A model generated the notes under the pieces. That model did not search any database. It had not been told where the DNA came from and saw only the letters and a list, made by a program, of their open reading frames with translations. A stretch of 64,000 nt of DNA from an uncultured Lachnospiraceae bacterium. GTDB lineage: Bacteria; Bacillota; Clostridia; Lachnospirales; Lachnospiraceae. The position numbers and the translations under genes are program-made. Shown in pieces: positions 1 through 8,383 of the stretch. The stretch is taken from NCBI GenBank assembly GCA_937920345.1, contig CALGVA010000054.1:130560-194559 (forward strand), given 5' to 3'. Position 1 is the first letter of the stretch; every line of letters starts with the position of its first letter.

Positions 1-64
1 TCCTTCGCTTATGGTACTTGCTCTTCGCTTGCCCTTCTCTTGCGCCTACTAATAAGGTATGTGT

Positions 65-805
65 CTAAGATTCTAATTGATACATCAGCCATGACAGTAC
101 AGTCAATCCCGCCGTCTCCGTCCGCAGTATGCGCCTGCCCAGCGTGATCGGCTCTATGCCGGCCTCCACTGCCGCCTGTACCTCGCTCTCCTCGAATCCA
201 CCCTCCGGGCCTATGAACACTGCAATACTGCTGCCGGATTCGACTGCTCCAATCAGAGACTTCGTGCGTGCCATATCCTCCGCCAGTTCGTAAGGAATCA
301 GACGCACGTCCATGTTCTTCGCGTATTCGACTGCCTCTCCCATGCATATAACCGCGTGTACGGCAGGAATCACATCCCGTTTACTCTGTTTTGCAGCCGC
401 TTCCGCAATTCCCTGCCATCTGCTGATCTTAGCTGCCGCTTTCTTATCATCCAGCTTTACGACACAGCGCTTCGCCGCTACGGGAATCACCTCATAAACT
501 CCCAGTTCCACCGCCTTCTGAATGATCAGTTCCATCTTATCCGCTTTCGGCAGTCCCTGAAAAAGATATATTTTAGACGGCAGTTCTACGCCGTCCTCCT
601 TAATAAAACGAAGTGTACAGATCACTTCGTCCTCCCTATACTCCTCTATACCGCAGCGGTATTCTCTGCTGTCTATACCATTGCTGACTGCAATCTCCTC
701 ACCAATCTTCATGCGCAGCACATTCCTGATATGATTGACGTCCCTGCCCGTTATCACGACCCGCCTGCCCTGTATCTGTGCCGGTTCTACAAAAAATCGA
801 TACAT
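65..805 (-). CDS. rsmE: 16S rRNA (uracil-1498-N3)-methyltransferase RsmE
   Basis: RsmE methylates N3 of U1498 in 16S rRNA of the 30S subunit using S-adenosylmethionine. The 246-residue product begins MYRFFVEP, has the N-terminal PUA-like fold with HIRNVLRMK, and ends in the SPOUT knot with the diagnostic motifs FIGPEGGF and LGRRILRTETA. The ORF stays open 17 codons upstream, but homologues start at this Met, so the start is placed at 805. It is the last gene of a minus-strand run prmA, VanZ-like gene, rsmE; the prmA-rsmE pairing is common in Firmicutes. Assignment is firm; only the start is inferred, since the ribosome binding site is weak. Confidence 0.95.
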   Translation of the reverse strand: MYRFFVEPAQIQGRRVVITGRDVNHIRNVLRMKIGEEIAVSNGIDSREYRCGIEEYREDEVICTLRFIKEDGVELPSKIYLFQGLPKADKMELIIQKAVELGVYEVIPVAAKRCVVKLDDKKAAAKISRWQGIAEAAAKQSKRDVIPAVHAVICMGEAVEYAKNMDVRLIPYELAEDMARTKSLIGAVESGSSIAVFIGPEGGFEESEVQAAVEAGIEPITLGRRILRTETAGLTVLSWLMYQLES

Positions 806-894
806 TGTTTCGTATCCGCGCCTTTCCGAGAGCCTTGCCGTTACCGCCCTCTGCATTCGTTTTCCAACTGCCGTCCTGCTGCATGCCGGACGGA

Positions 895-1458
895 TTATAC
901 GCTCTGCATCCGATCGCCCTTTCTATGCTGTCTGCGTCTGCGCCGCCATTTAAAGAAGCGCTCTGCCAGAAGCAGAAATACCATCCCCAGCACCACGCCC
1001 ATACTATCTATGGCTACATCGCTGATTTTACCCGAACGTCCTTTTACAAACAACTGATGTATTTCATCGCTGCAGGCGTATAGAATCGCCAGCCCTGCCG
1101 CAACACAGGCTCTGCGCAGACGCGTAAGCTGCCGTCCGCACAGCCAGCCGTACAGCAGCCATCCCAGAATCGCGAACTCCGCCATATGCGCACACTTTCT
1201 CACGGAACGCTCAATAGCTCCCGCAATCTCCCTGATCTGCTCTTCATCTATATGCAGGCGAAAGAGCAGCCCTGTCGTGCTGACCATACGGTAACTCAAT
1301 CCTTCACTGACCACGCTGGATTCCTCTTTGGTCTGGGCGGAAAAAGAAAAAATCACACACATCCATACAACCGCCAGAACCCCTGCTATACTGCTCCACT
1401 TTACCGCCCTGCTTCTTTTCATTGTCTCACTCATTATTTTATCTGTATAGTTCTCCAT
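895..1458 (-). CDS. VanZ-like family membrane protein
   Basis: A 187-residue membrane protein of the VanZ-like family, whose general role is unknown (the name comes from a teicoplanin-resistance accessory gene). It has about four hydrophobic segments, the family-typical RKCAHMAEFAILGWLLY stretch and the CSDEIHQLFVKGRSG motif, and a basic C-terminus (KWRRRRRQHRK). The ATG at 1458 overlaps the stop codon of prmA as TGATG, which implies translational coupling and decides the start over the longer ORF. It lies between prmA and rsmE, 89 bp before rsmE. A link to resistance is not supported by anything here. Confidence 0.85.
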   Translation of the reverse strand: MENYTDKIMSETMKRSRAVKWSSIAGVLAVVWMCVIFSFSAQTKEESSVVSEGLSYRMVSTTGLLFRLHIDEEQIREIAGAIERSVRKCAHMAEFAILGWLLYGWLCGRQLTRLRRACVAAGLAILYACSDEIHQLFVKGRSGKISDVAIDSMGVVLGMVFLLLAERFFKWRRRRRQHRKGDRMQSV

Positions 1459-2447
1459 CACTGATTCCGACGCGCCGTAACCGATACCCACTCACCCTGA
1501 TAAGTCACCTCAAGGATCTCAAGTCCTGCCGCCTCTACAGCCTCTCTGACCGTCTGTTCTTTCGTATCAATAATACCGGACGTAATGTAGATCCCGCCCG
1601 TTTTCATCTGCCGGACGATCACCGGTGTAAGCGGCACCAGCACGTCTGCAAGAATATTGGCCACGACAATATCATAGCATTCATAGCCTGCTTTATCCTG
1701 CACGTCTTTATCTGTAATAATATTGCCAATCATCATCTGAAAAGCTTCCGCCGCGATCCCGTTGGCTTCCATATTCTGCGCGACCGCCTCCACCGCACAG
1801 GGGTCTAAATCCGTGCCGACCGCATGTTTCGCCCCGTACATAAGAGCCAGAATTGCCAGAATACCGCTGCCCGTCCCTACATCCAGAAGCTCTGTCTCCG
1901 GCGTCAGGTACTTCCTGATCTGACGAATGCACAGCTGCGTCGTCTCATGCATGCCGGTACCGAAAGCAGTGCCTGGATCTATATGCAGTATCTTCTTGTC
2001 ACGATCTTCTTCCTTAACCTCTTCCCACGACGGAATGACCAGAAGATCGTCTATGTAGAACTGGTGGAAATATTGTTTCCAGTTATTGATCCAGTCGATA
2101 TCCTCCGTCTCCGTCACGGTGATGCTGCCCTCACCGATCTCCATGAAGTCCCGCAGTTCCTCCAGTTCCTGCCGGATCTGCGCCTCTACAGTCTCTCTGT
2201 CAGTGGGCATACCGTTTACTTCCAGAGTGCCGTCCTCCTTCTGTTCCACGAAGAAGCTGAGATAGGCAATACCGTCATCCTCCGGTCCGTCCGGCAGAAT
2301 ATCCACGAACATCTGCTCTTTCTCAAGCGCCGTGAGCGGTATCTTGTCTTCAATCTGCGCACCCTCCAGACCGATGTCATAGAGGGTGCTGATCATAATG
2401 TCTTCCGCATCTGTTATTGTTTTAATTCTGAACTTTGTCCATTTCAT
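1458..2447 (-). CDS. prmA: Ribosomal protein L11 methyltransferase PrmA
   Basis: PrmA trimethylates ribosomal protein L11 using SAM. The 329-residue product has an N-terminal substrate-recognition domain (MKWTKFRI...) and a class I methyltransferase domain with LDVGTGSGILAILA (SAM-binding motif I), GTDLDPCAV (acidic loop) and VVANILADVL (the NIL motif characteristic of PrmA). Start: GAAAGG lies 13 nt upstream of this ATG. Another ATG lies between them but is followed at once by TAA, so it cannot be the start. This gene therefore calibrates the start choice in several other genes of the window. First gene of the prmA-vanZ-like-rsmE run. Confidence 0.96.
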   Translation of the reverse strand: MKWTKFRIKTITDAEDIMISTLYDIGLEGAQIEDKIPLTALEKEQMFVDILPDGPEDDGIAYLSFFVEQKEDGTLEVNGMPTDRETVEAQIRQELEELRDFMEIGEGSITVTETEDIDWINNWKQYFHQFYIDDLLVIPSWEEVKEEDRDKKILHIDPGTAFGTGMHETTQLCIRQIRKYLTPETELLDVGTGSGILAILALMYGAKHAVGTDLDPCAVEAVAQNMEANGIAAEAFQMMIGNIITDKDVQDKAGYECYDIVVANILADVLVPLTPVIVRQMKTGGIYITSGIIDTKEQTVREAVEAAGLEILEVTYQGEWVSVTARRNQ

Positions 2448-2521
2448 ATTATATTACATCCCTTTCGCCTCGATCCTCCATCGAAGCTTTCGCCGCCTGC
2501 ACAATTATGAAAAGCGGTGTA

Positions 2522-3772
2522 TCAACTGTCCTTCTGTCCTGTACCTGTAACCGATGGTACATCCGGTGTAACCAGGCTGTCATCATCTGCACCGTACTGC
2601 ACGCACTCGCCATACTCCTGCCAGATATTACAGATCCACGTCTTACCCTGGTTAAAAATGATCTCTTCACCGTCTTCATCATAATACTTCGCCGGCGTGA
2701 AGTCTCCGTCGTATCGCATCCATTTGCCCTGAATCGCCTTACCGTTCGTAAAGACGATCGCATCGCCTTCACCGTGCACGCCAAACGCAAGATAATCGTG
2801 ACTGTCCCTGACCTCACCGTGACAGTACTGAAATACCACATTGCTGACTGCAAGCTGTTCATTGTTAAGCTCGTCAATCTGTTTGCCGCCATCCTGATAA
2901 CGATAGTAGAGCTGATCGTCTTCGTGATACTCAAAGTATGGATTATACGCGCCATATCCGCCGGAATTGTTCCCCGTCTTACCGCCCGGATAGATGATAC
3001 AGGCATCGTCATTCTCCGCATAGTCCGCCCGCACATCATCCGCCGCAAACAGAAACGGCGGCACATAATTAGCATCATAGTTCCAGTCATATCCGAGACG
3101 GTCTACCGCCTTAAACAGTCCGTCTATCATAAGATAGCCCGTAAATTCCTTGGCGTATCCCGGACGCTTCACTCTGCTGAAAGCCTCATCAGCCGCGTTG
3201 TGAATACCCGGCACCCCGGCACTGACATTATAGTAATCCGGTCTGTTGATCAACTCTTCCACATACGGTCTCGCCAGCCCCCAGTTGCAGTAGATTGCTT
3301 CATACCCCATCGCAACATACACGAAATAATCACGGCTGCTTCTGACAGGTCCGATCCGCTCCAGTTCGTCAAAATCTTCAAACACTGCCATCAGTCTTGT
3401 AATACGCCCTTCCACTGGCGCTTCATATATGATATCGGCCTGCGACAATCCGTATTGCGGCATCGCCGGTCTGTTATTCGGTATCATGACCGCAATCGGT
3501 CTTCTGTTCGCCTGCTCTGTACTTGTCCACTGACCGGTCAGGTAGCTTTGTATCTTACCGTTTGTCACGGTTCGCTCCTCAATCACGGGATAAGCTGTCG
3601 TAAGTTCCGGTTCCTCGACAATCTCCGGTTCTTCTTCCGCTTCCGGCTCTGTCTCCTCTACCACTTCCGGTTCCGGCAGCGGCGCAGGTTCTTCCTTCTT
3701 ACCGCAGCCGTTTAAGCAGGCTGCCACGCATAAAGCTGTTACAATCATTAAAGCTGTTTTCTTATGAACCAT
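2522..3772 (-). CDS. DUF3048 domain lipoprotein (YerB-like)
   Basis: A secreted lipoprotein of 416 residues. The signal peptide ends in a lipobox LNGC with Cys23, followed by a Glu/Pro-rich spacer (about residues 25-58). The rest is the DUF3048 fold: RPIAVMIPNNRPAMPQYGLSQADI, YEAPVEGRITRLMAVF and RIGPVRSSRDYFV are the family hallmarks, and the C-terminal half contains the companion domain ending near GKTWI. B. subtilis YerB belongs to this family; its biochemical role is not established. RBS AAGGGGGAAAG is directly upstream. It ends 75 bp before the prmA start region and is probably its own transcript. Confidence 0.9.
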   Translation of the reverse strand: MVHKKTALMIVTALCVAACLNGCGKKEEPAPLPEPEVVEETEPEAEEEPEIVEEPELTTAYPVIEERTVTNGKIQSYLTGQWTSTEQANRRPIAVMIPNNRPAMPQYGLSQADIIYEAPVEGRITRLMAVFEDFDELERIGPVRSSRDYFVYVAMGYEAIYCNWGLARPYVEELINRPDYYNVSAGVPGIHNAADEAFSRVKRPGYAKEFTGYLMIDGLFKAVDRLGYDWNYDANYVPPFLFAADDVRADYAENDDACIIYPGGKTGNNSGGYGAYNPYFEYHEDDQLYYRYQDGGKQIDELNNEQLAVSNVVFQYCHGEVRDSHDYLAFGVHGEGDAIVFTNGKAIQGKWMRYDGDFTPAKYYDEDGEEIIFNQGKTWICNIWQEYGECVQYGADDDSLVTPDVPSVTGTGQKDS

Positions 3773-3882
3773 CTTTCCCCCTTTTCCATGTCATACGTTG
3801 TTTCAGTCTGCACACGCTTTAGTATGTGTACGATAGACATATTTATTATAACCGAAAATTGGAAGGCTGTATATAATCAAAA

Positions 3883-3904
3883 ACAGCCGACCGAAGCCGG
3901 CTGT
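3883..3904 (-). terminator. Rho-independent terminator after subtilase 1
   Basis: On the minus strand an 8-bp GC-rich hairpin (ACAGCCGG/TCGGCTGT, loop CTTCGG) is followed by TTTTTG. It starts 8 bp beyond the stop codon of the 1273-residue subtilase, so it ends that transcript. Confidence 0.85.
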
Positions 3905-3911
3905 CTTCTAT

Positions 3912-6900
3912 TTAATTTGTATACTTAATTGTTCCATCTTTAAATCGTGCAGCATAGAGTGTCAATTTTGCCGTCAAACCAGAACCATCTCTGAGTTTCA
4001 CCGTCATTGTCATTTTCTGCATTTCATTCGTGTACAGCTGACTAACCGTAGATGGCTTGCTTGTAGTCACCTGACCCGGAATGGGGTCAATGAAGCAGTA
4101 CAAAGAACCATCGTCCGTTTGCCGATACCATTTATCAAGACCGGGATTCTTACCTCCGGATACAGTAACAGTGAAATAGTCAGGCGCTACCACCTTCCTG
4201 CCGTCCGCTAAGGTCGCAGTAACCAGGTGCGATCCCTCCTCTATGGAAATTTGTTTAAACAGCGGTCTAACGGCAAACAGATACTGGTTGGAAGTTACGC
4301 CACTGCCATCTGCTGCTGTCGCAGTAATATAAGCTGTCGCCCCCAGCGGTGCCTCTTTATTTGCCGTTACCTTGCCGTTTTTATCTACAGTTAAAACAGC
4401 GGTATTGCTAGAAGCCCATGTCACCTTCTTATCATTTGGCGTACCATAATTACTGCTGTATTTAGCTGTAAGTACAATGCTCTTGCCCTGTGCAATATAC
4501 CCTGCATAGCCGCCGGTACCATCGCCGAGATCATCAAAATAGGATCCGTAGCTGTCCTTAGTTCCTATGCTCAATTTGGACATCGGCACGTTAACATTGA
4601 CCTTACAGGTTGCTTTTTTGTTGCTGCCGTCAGTAGCTGCGCAAGTGATCGTAGCTTTACCCGCAGCCCTCGCAGTAACATTACCGTCCTGATCCACACT
4701 TGCTATAGAAGGTGCGCTGCTCGTCCATTCAATCAGGCTCGAATCTCCCCCCGTTACTGTTGCGGACAGTTTTCCGGTAATCGGCGTTGTCTCACTCGCT
4801 TTCTTACTGAAGAGTACCATATTTTTACTCGAAAGCTCTATCTTCGTAATCGCACCCGATACAATTGTCACTGTATAGGCGGCAGATGATACTTTACCAC
4901 TGTCGTTAGCGGTCGCCGTCACAGTACAAGTTCCTGTTGCATCTGCCTTTGCACTCACCTTACCATTATTCGCTACGGTTACCTTGCCATTGCCGCCATC
5001 TACCGTCCAGGTGACTTTCTTATTGGTGGCATTCGCCGGTGCAATGTTCGCTTTCAGCGTAATGGATTTTCCGGCAGCCACCTTGGTCGATCCGGTTATC
5101 GTTATTTCCGTAACAGGCTGATTTACGGTCACGTTACAGGAAGCACTCTTATTAAAACCATCATTAGAAATTGCTTTGATTACAACCTTACCGGGCGCAA
5201 CCGCGGTAACAACACCGTCACTGACAGTAGCCACTTTATTGTTACTGCTGGACCAGATCACATCACCGGCAGCAGCAGCGCCATCCTCTCTGGTCACTTG
5301 AAGATAATTATTCAAATTCAGTGTCTGACCTCTATCCAGAGTCTGTGCCTTCAGTTTTGTTTTTCCATCCATAAAGGCAATCGACTTAACAGACGCTTTC
5401 GCAATCACGGTAAATCTATACTCTTTCGAGACGCCATTAAAAGTGCTGCCGTCTGTACCCACCGCTGTAGCAGTGACAGTATATTCCCCTGCAGCAGTAG
5501 TAGACTTCGTTTTCACCGTGCCGTTCGTAACTGTAATTCCCGCCGCCTTCGCCGCCGCGTCAACATTCCACTGTACCTTCTTGGAAACTGCATAGTCCGG
5601 CATAACATTCGCCACCAGCACTAAACTCTTTCCCGCAGCAACACTTGAATTTCCGGTTTTAGAAGTCAATACCACATCCGAAGGAATCGGTGCCAGCGTG
5701 CATGATTTGACTGCAACCTTACTTGCCTTGCCAGTAACCGGATTCAGAGCAAGCGCCTTGATGGTTACTTTCTTTGCACCGGTCAATGTAACTGGTGTTC
5801 CCGTATACCTGCTTGCGTTTAAGACTTCGCCGTTCTTATACGCAGGATTCTTTCCGTCCGTTGAATACCAGATTTCCACATCCACGGCAGTTTTAGTGGA
5901 AAGCGTAGCCGTCACACTTTCTGCCGTATAAGTTGTCCCGTTTTGCGGCGTTTCATTGATCGTGATGACCGGTGCATCCGGAGCAGTGATATCCGATGCG
6001 ATCTTCAATGCGCCCGGCAGCCATGTAGTGCCCGCACCCATACCGGAACTGGTGCACTTGGTCGTAGAAGATTTCATCTTTGCAAGAAGTGCGTCCACTT
6101 TAGCTTTACCACTCTTACCACGAATCGATTGATCCGCAGAAAGAATCACCGCCGCCGTACCTGCCGCAGCAGGAGAAGCCTGGCTGGTGCCGCTCATATA
6201 CCCATAACCATTGGGAAGGGTAGAATAAATATGTACACCCGGGAATGACAGCTTCACAGTACCGCCATAGTTAGAGAATGCGGCCCGCGCGCCATTCTGA
6301 TCCACGGCGCCTACGGAAATCACACCGCTGTATGCTGCCGGGAAACTATAACCGTCTGTGTCTTCATTACCGGAGGATGCGAAAACTGCCACACCCTTGT
6401 TGTATGCGTTCTTAACGCTTGTCTCATACGCAGCACTGTACATGGGACCGCCCAGGCTCATGTTAATGATATCATTACCATCGGCTACTGCCGCATTGAT
6501 GGCCATCATAATATCCGCAGAATCCGCACCTGCATCATCGCCTGCCGGAAATACACAATAGCCTCGTACCTGCGCATCCGGTGCAATTCCCACACCGCCT
6601 GTACCATTATCATCAGCGGCAATAATACCTGCCACATGTGTTCCGTGCTCACCATTATCACCATTAAACTCTGTACCGGTTGCACCGCCGACAAAATTTC
6701 TTCCTGCCGCAGCATTGTTTGACAGATCTTCATGATCTCTTTGCAGACCTGTATCGATCACGGCAACCTTGACACCCTGTCCTTTATATCCTGCTGCCCA
6801 GGCATAGCCGGTGCCAATATAGTCATGCTGCCACTGTTCTGTCAGTGCCGGGTCGCTATAGCCTGACACTGCTTTAGAATCATTCACATCCTCGGTAAGA

Positions 6901-7733
6901 TAGTAGTAGTAGTTAGGCCATACAGCGGGCAGTTTCATTTCAGGTGCTGCCGCAGCGGCCACTGCCATAGCTACCGTGGCCTTTTCAGGCAGACTGATTA
7001 CGGCTACGCCATAAGCATAGCTGTCCAGATCTCCGCCAAAAGCTGCGGCTACCTGCTCAGCTTCTTCTGCCGTCTCTGCCAGATACACCACTTCACCAAG
7101 CTCATATAAACCTTCCGCATCCGGATATTGATCTGCATTTATGGAAGCTGTGCTGACAATGTCATTCACATGATCTGCCAGCACCCGTTTATCCGCCATC
7201 TGTGCTGAAGACATCGTGTAATCATCGCCCAGTCCCGGGAACAATGCCAAAACATCTTCTTCCGGATCTTCTTTCCCGGAATCCTCTTCCGGAAGCGTAT
7301 TCTCCGATACCGTATTATCTGATACTGAATCTTCAGAATCTGACACCTCATCTTCTTCCGGAGTATCATCTGCCGCGGGCTCATCCACATCGTCTACGGA
7401 ATCGTCTGTCTCGTCTGAAGGCTCTTCTGTTTCTTCGGAAGGCTCCTCTGTTTCCTCCATGTCATCAGAAGATTCCTCATCTTTACCTTCTTCCGGTTCT
7501 GAGGACTGCTCCGTGTCCTGCACTTCTTCCGAATCGTTACCTGTTACTTCTTCTGTGGACTGCTCAGGTGTTTCTAAAGCTATGTCCTCTTCTGAGGGTG
7601 CACTCTCCGGTGTCTCGACAGACTGTTCGTCAAAAACCGGTTCCGAGGCTGTGGTTGCCAGCACTTCCATCCCTGTTGTATGGAACAGCAAGGAGCATGC
7701 CAGCACTAATGATAGTATCTTTGCTTTTTTCAT
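3912..7733 (-). CDS. Secreted S8 subtilisin-like serine protease with BIG2 repeats
   Basis: A 1273-residue exported protease. Residues 1-27 are a signal peptide; 28-165 is a very acidic Glu/Ser/Asp linker; about 195-275 is a propeptide-like domain (VVYLAETAEEAEQVAAAFGG, LPAVWPNYYYYL). The S8 catalytic domain (about 300-590) shows Asp327 in VAVIDTG, His363 in GEHGTHVAG and Ser517 in SGTSQASPAAAG. A chitobiase-C-like or FN3-like domain (YSTDGKNPAYKNGEV) follows, then about five BIG2 Ig-like repeats (685-1150). No LPXTG or transmembrane anchor is visible at the C-terminus, so it is secreted or held non-covalently. It lies 44 bp downstream of the propeptide-like lipoprotein gene and is paralogous to the protease at 8384-12427. 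Substrate unknown. Confidence 0.92.
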   Translation of the reverse strand: MKKAKILSLVLACSLLFHTTGMEVLATTASEPVFDEQSVETPESAPSEEDIALETPEQSTEEVTGNDSEEVQDTEQSSEPEEGKDEESSDDMEETEEPSEETEEPSDETDDSVDDVDEPAADDTPEEDEVSDSEDSVSDNTVSENTLPEEDSGKEDPEEDVLALFPGLGDDYTMSSAQMADKRVLADHVNDIVSTASINADQYPDAEGLYELGEVVYLAETAEEAEQVAAAFGGDLDSYAYGVAVISLPEKATVAMAVAAAAAPEMKLPAVWPNYYYYLTEDVNDSKAVSGYSDPALTEQWQHDYIGTGYAWAAGYKGQGVKVAVIDTGLQRDHEDLSNNAAAGRNFVGGATGTEFNGDNGEHGTHVAGIIAADDNGTGGVGIAPDAQVRGYCVFPAGDDAGADSADIMMAINAAVADGNDIINMSLGGPMYSAAYETSVKNAYNKGVAVFASSGNEDTDGYSFPAAYSGVISVGAVDQNGARAAFSNYGGTVKLSFPGVHIYSTLPNGYGYMSGTSQASPAAAGTAAVILSADQSIRGKSGKAKVDALLAKMKSSTTKCTSSGMGAGTTWLPGALKIASDITAPDAPVITINETPQNGTTYTAESVTATLSTKTAVDVEIWYSTDGKNPAYKNGEVLNASRYTGTPVTLTGAKKVTIKALALNPVTGKASKVAVKSCTLAPIPSDVVLTSKTGNSSVAAGKSLVLVANVMPDYAVSKKVQWNVDAAAKAAGITVTNGTVKTKSTTAAGEYTVTATAVGTDGSTFNGVSKEYRFTVIAKASVKSIAFMDGKTKLKAQTLDRGQTLNLNNYLQVTREDGAAAAGDVIWSSSNNKVATVSDGVVTAVAPGKVVIKAISNDGFNKSASCNVTVNQPVTEITITGSTKVAAGKSITLKANIAPANATNKKVTWTVDGGNGKVTVANNGKVSAKADATGTCTVTATANDSGKVSSAAYTVTIVSGAITKIELSSKNMVLFSKKASETTPITGKLSATVTGGDSSLIEWTSSAPSIASVDQDGNVTARAAGKATITCAATDGSNKKATCKVNVNVPMSKLSIGTKDSYGSYFDDLGDGTGGYAGYIAQGKSIVLTAKYSSNYGTPNDKKVTWASSNTAVLTVDKNGKVTANKEAPLGATAYITATAADGSGVTSNQYLFAVRPLFKQISIEEGSHLVTATLADGRKVVAPDYFTVTVSGGKNPGLDKWYRQTDDGSLYCFIDPIPGQVTTSKPSTVSQLYTNEMQKMTMTVKLRDGSGLTAKLTLYAARFKDGTIKYTN

Positions 7734-7777
7734 TTCTTCTCCCTTCTCTTTCTTCTTTATCCTTCTCGGTCATGTAT

Positions 7778-8188
7778 TTATTGTACCGTATGGAGCTTGT
7801 CTTTATGATTGGGCGCCAGCGTAGGATAGTCATTCTCTTCTCCCATACTGATGAGTTCCTGTACATCCTTATCGGTCAGATAAACAGCAACCCCATAGGA
7901 ATAGCTGTCAAGTTCGATACCGTACAAGTCGGCGATCTTTTCCGCTTCCTCCAAATCCTCCGCTAAAGCGGTCAATCTCGTCTTCCCATCAGATTCGCTC
8001 TCCTCGGAATCTCTATACGAAGAAAATTCCTCATATTCAGGCAGCGGAAGCACACTTAACTCCTGTTCCACGCCATTTTGTCCTACTTCTGTCAGCTCAA
8101 TAAGTTTACGTTCCCGGCCACAGCCACTAAGTCCTGCCATCGAAAGCAGAATGAGCCCCATTGTGACCGCAGCTCTTGTTATCTTCAT
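7778..8188 (-). CDS. Lipoprotein resembling a free-standing subtilase propeptide
   Basis: A 136-residue lipoprotein: signal peptide with lipobox LSGC (Cys23), an acidic linker (about 45-68), then residues 71-131, which align by eye with the propeptide regions of both neighbouring subtilases. Compare ALAEDLEEAEKIADLYGIEL and SYSYGVAVYL here with YLAETAEEAEQVAAAFGGDL and SYAYGVAVIS in protease 1; the end YPTLAPN matches LPAVWPNYY. It has no catalytic domain. RBS AGGAAGG is upstream. It precedes protease 1 by 44 bp on the same strand, so the two are probably co-transcribed. Inference: a membrane-tethered folding chaperone or inhibitor of the subtilases. It could instead be a decayed protease 5' end that kept its signal peptide, but the intact lipobox and stop argue for a real gene. 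Confidence 0.8.
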   Translation of the reverse strand: MKITRAAVTMGLILLSMAGLSGCGRERKLIELTEVGQNGVEQELSVLPLPEYEEFSSYRDSEESESDGKTRLTALAEDLEEAEKIADLYGIELDSYSYGVAVYLTDKDVQELISMGEENDYPTLAPNHKDKLHTVQ

Positions 8189-8318
8189 TTCGTCACCTTC
8201 CTCTACACAAATAGCAATTCCACTCGTACTTAGTTAGCATAACATATCTGACTTGTAAATCATAGTCTTACAACAAAATAATTAGCATAATGCATAGCAT
8301 ATATGCCCTAAATACAAC

Positions 8319-8361
8319 GGGAATCGAATAATTTTCTTTTCTGAAAATTTATCCGATTCCC
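8319..8361 (-). terminator. Terminator-like hairpin after subtilase 2
   Basis: A long imperfect hairpin with arms GGGAATCG and CGATTCCC and an AT-rich inner stem lies 22 bp past the stop codon of the second subtilase. On the minus strand it is followed by TTGTATTT, a weak U-tract. Confidence 0.65.
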
Positions 8362-8383
8362 GATCATAAAAGATGAACGCGAT

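Noticed and set aside
2435..3715. 426-codon plus-strand ORF opposite the DUF3048 gene
   Set aside because: It is a mirror of a well supported lipoprotein gene, has no RBS and a Ile/Val/Arg composition unlike a real protein.
3795..3830. Third copy of the 75-bp structured repeat
   Set aside because: Shares only GTCTGCACACGCTT with copy 1, in the opposite orientation, and lacks the rest.
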